Part shown: positions 15,025 through 15,757 of the stretch, piece by piece
Layout of the letters: the number at the start of each line of letters is the position of its first letter
Position numbering within the stretch: position 1 is the stretch's first letter
Assembly: GCA_018971065.1 (NCBI GenBank)
Contig: JAGWVC010000091.1
Coordinates: 1-15,757, forward strand
Source of the DNA: Sphingomonadales bacterium
Lineage (GTDB): Bacteria > Pseudomonadota > Alphaproteobacteria > Sphingomonadales > Sphingomonadaceae
Reading direction: 5' to 3'
DNA: 15,757 nt
Made by a program: the position numbers and the translations under genes
The notes under the pieces: model-generated
Database searches by the model: none
What the model was told of the DNA's origin: nothing
What the model saw: the letters and a program-made list of their open reading frames with translations, nothing else

Positions 15025-15557
15025 CCAAGCCCAAAGCCATCACCGCTCTCGGTCCGGTCGGCCAGCTCGCTTACCTGCCGTCGGACTTCGACGCGGCGGT
15101 GAAGTACTGGACCGAAACGATGGGCGTCGGCCCGTTCTATGTGCTCGAAAACGTGGCCCTGGGCGGCTGCCGATACAAGGGCCAGCCCACCGGCGCGGTG
15201 TTCTCGATCGCCATTGCCTATTGGGGCGATGTCCAGATCGAACTGATCCGCGCCGAGAATGACGAACCCGGCATCTACACCGGCGAATACGCGGTGACCG
15301 ACCGCCTGCACCATATCTGCATCTTCGTCGATTCGATCACCGAAGCCCGCGCCGCCTGCGCCGCCGCCGGGGCGGAAATCCTGGTCGAGGGCACCGTCGG
15401 CGAGGATGGCGCGGTGATCTATGTCGATGCCGGTGGCGGCCCGGGACACGTCATCGAACTGCTCCAGAACATGACCGGCGCCGATGCCATCTTCCAGATG
15501 ATCAAGGACGCGGGCAAGGACTGGGACGGCACCGACCCGCTGCGCATCCTCGGCTGA
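15021..15557 (+). CDS. VOC-superfamily (glyoxalase/methylmalonyl-CoA epimerase-like) protein
   Basis: A 178-residue protein of the vicinal oxygen chelate fold, with two beta-alpha-beta-beta-beta modules. Candidate metal ligands are Q15 (in GQLAYLP), E74 (in QIELIRA), H98 (in RLHHICIFV) and E146 (in GPGHVIELLQ), which resembles the metal set of methylmalonyl-CoA epimerase and related isomerases. The reaction could be an epimerisation or isomerisation of a CoA- or diketone-type intermediate; ring-cleavage dioxygenase activity is less likely at this length. Its start overlaps the E2 stop by four bases, so the two are co-translated. The C-terminal tail after about residue 150 (including WDGTDPLR) is extra relative to a minimal VOC domain. 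Function is inferred from fold and context only. Confidence 0.85.
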   Translation: MTKPKAITALGPVGQLAYLPSDFDAAVKYWTETMGVGPFYVLENVALGGCRYKGQPTGAVFSIAIAYWGDVQIELIRAENDEPGIYTGEYAVTDRLHHICIFVDSITEARAACAAAGAEILVEGTVGEDGAVIYVDAGGGPGHVIELLQNMTGADAIFQMIKDAGKDWDGTDPLRILG

Positions 15558-15575
15558 ACGAACAACGGAACCGAC

Positions 15576-15757
15576 ATGACCCTTTCCCCCGAAGCCCTCG
15601 CCCTTGCCGACAAGGTGGAGGCGTTCGTCCGCGATGTGGTGATCCCTTACGAGAAGGACCCGCGCCGCGATCATCACGGCGCGCCGCTGGACGACATGGT
15701 GTTCGAGATGCGGGAGAAGGCGCGCGCCGCCGGGGTGCTGACCCCGCACATCCTGCC
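15576..15757 (+). CDS. Acyl-CoA dehydrogenase, N-terminal part (3' end outside window)
   Basis: An open frame begins at ATG 15576, 18 bp after the VOC stop, with AACGGAA as ribosome-binding site, and runs off the window after 60 codons. The visible residues show the N-terminal helical domain pattern of acyl-CoA dehydrogenases: LADKVEAFVRDVVIPYEKD (10-28), then HHGAPLDDM, then EMREKARAAGVLTPHIL. The style resembles ACAD11-like enzymes. Catalytic and flavin motifs are beyond the edge. It belongs to the same operon as the E1/E2/VOC genes and could be an independent enzyme or a partner for the other acyl-CoA dehydrogenases in the window. Confidence 0.8.
   Translation, partial: MTLSPEALALADKVEAFVRDVVIPYEKDPRRDHHGAPLDDMVFEMREKARAAGVLTPHIL

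Noticed and set aside
1..15757. CRISPR array, IS element, tRNA or prophage remnant
   Set aside because: No regularly spaced repeats, transposase-like protein, tRNA-like cloverleaf or phage protein was seen; gene order and composition look uniform throughout.

Overview
The window is GC-rich, densely packed bacterial DNA. Its gene content (several SDR dehydrogenases, a Rieske oxygenase alpha subunit, several acyl-CoA dehydrogenases, a DUF35/thiolase pair, a GMC oxidoreductase and a LuxR-type regulator) is what one expects from an alphaproteobacterial catabolic specialist, most likely a sphingomonad such as Novosphingobium, Sphingobium or Sphingomonas. That placement comes from gene content, GC and protein style only. 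No rRNA, tRNA, transposase, phage gene or CRISPR array was seen, and no gap between genes exceeds 160 bp.

Layout. The 3' end of an SDR gene on the + strand (1-174) faces, across a strong hairpin (180-209), a three-gene minus-strand SDR operon that reads 2634 to 241. A 145-bp divergent region separates this from a + strand pair, a Rieske oxygenase alpha subunit and a ThuA-like protein (2780-4956), which ends in a bidirectional terminator (4957-4981). Beyond it, a minus-strand acyl-CoA dehydrogenase with a TTG start (5002-6108) is divergent from a solo LuxR-family regulator (6239-7015). The regulator converges, with 3 bp between stop codons, on a minus-strand GMC oxidoreductase (7019-8638). From 8796 to the window end runs one + strand operon: DUF35 OB-fold protein, thiolase-like protein, acyl-CoA dehydrogenase, the E1-alpha, E1-beta and E2 of an acetoin-dehydrogenase-type 2-oxo acid complex, a VOC protein, and the start of another acyl-CoA dehydrogenase. 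Several of its junctions overlap by 1-4 bp.

How the genes may work together (inference). The Rieske enzyme and the SDR/GMC oxidoreductases would hydroxylate a hydrophobic, probably cyclic substrate and oxidise its alcohols. The acyl-CoA dehydrogenases would desaturate CoA-activated intermediates. The DUF35/thiolase pair would cleave a C-C bond, by thiolysis or by an Ltp2-like retro-aldol reaction. The AcoABC-like complex would cleave a 2-oxo acid, acyloin or diketone intermediate to acyl-CoA. The substrate cannot be read from the sequence. Steroid or terpenoid side-chain chemistry is a reasonable analogy but is not shown.

Most unusual points: an acetoin-dehydrogenase-type complex without E3 inside an acyl-CoA operon; an E2 with two peripheral-subunit-binding domains; a thiolase-like protein that keeps the nucleophilic Cys but has Glu in place of the usual C-terminal His, next to a DUF35 partner with a degenerate zinc ribbon; and an orphan Rieske alpha subunit translationally coupled to a ThuA-like protein.
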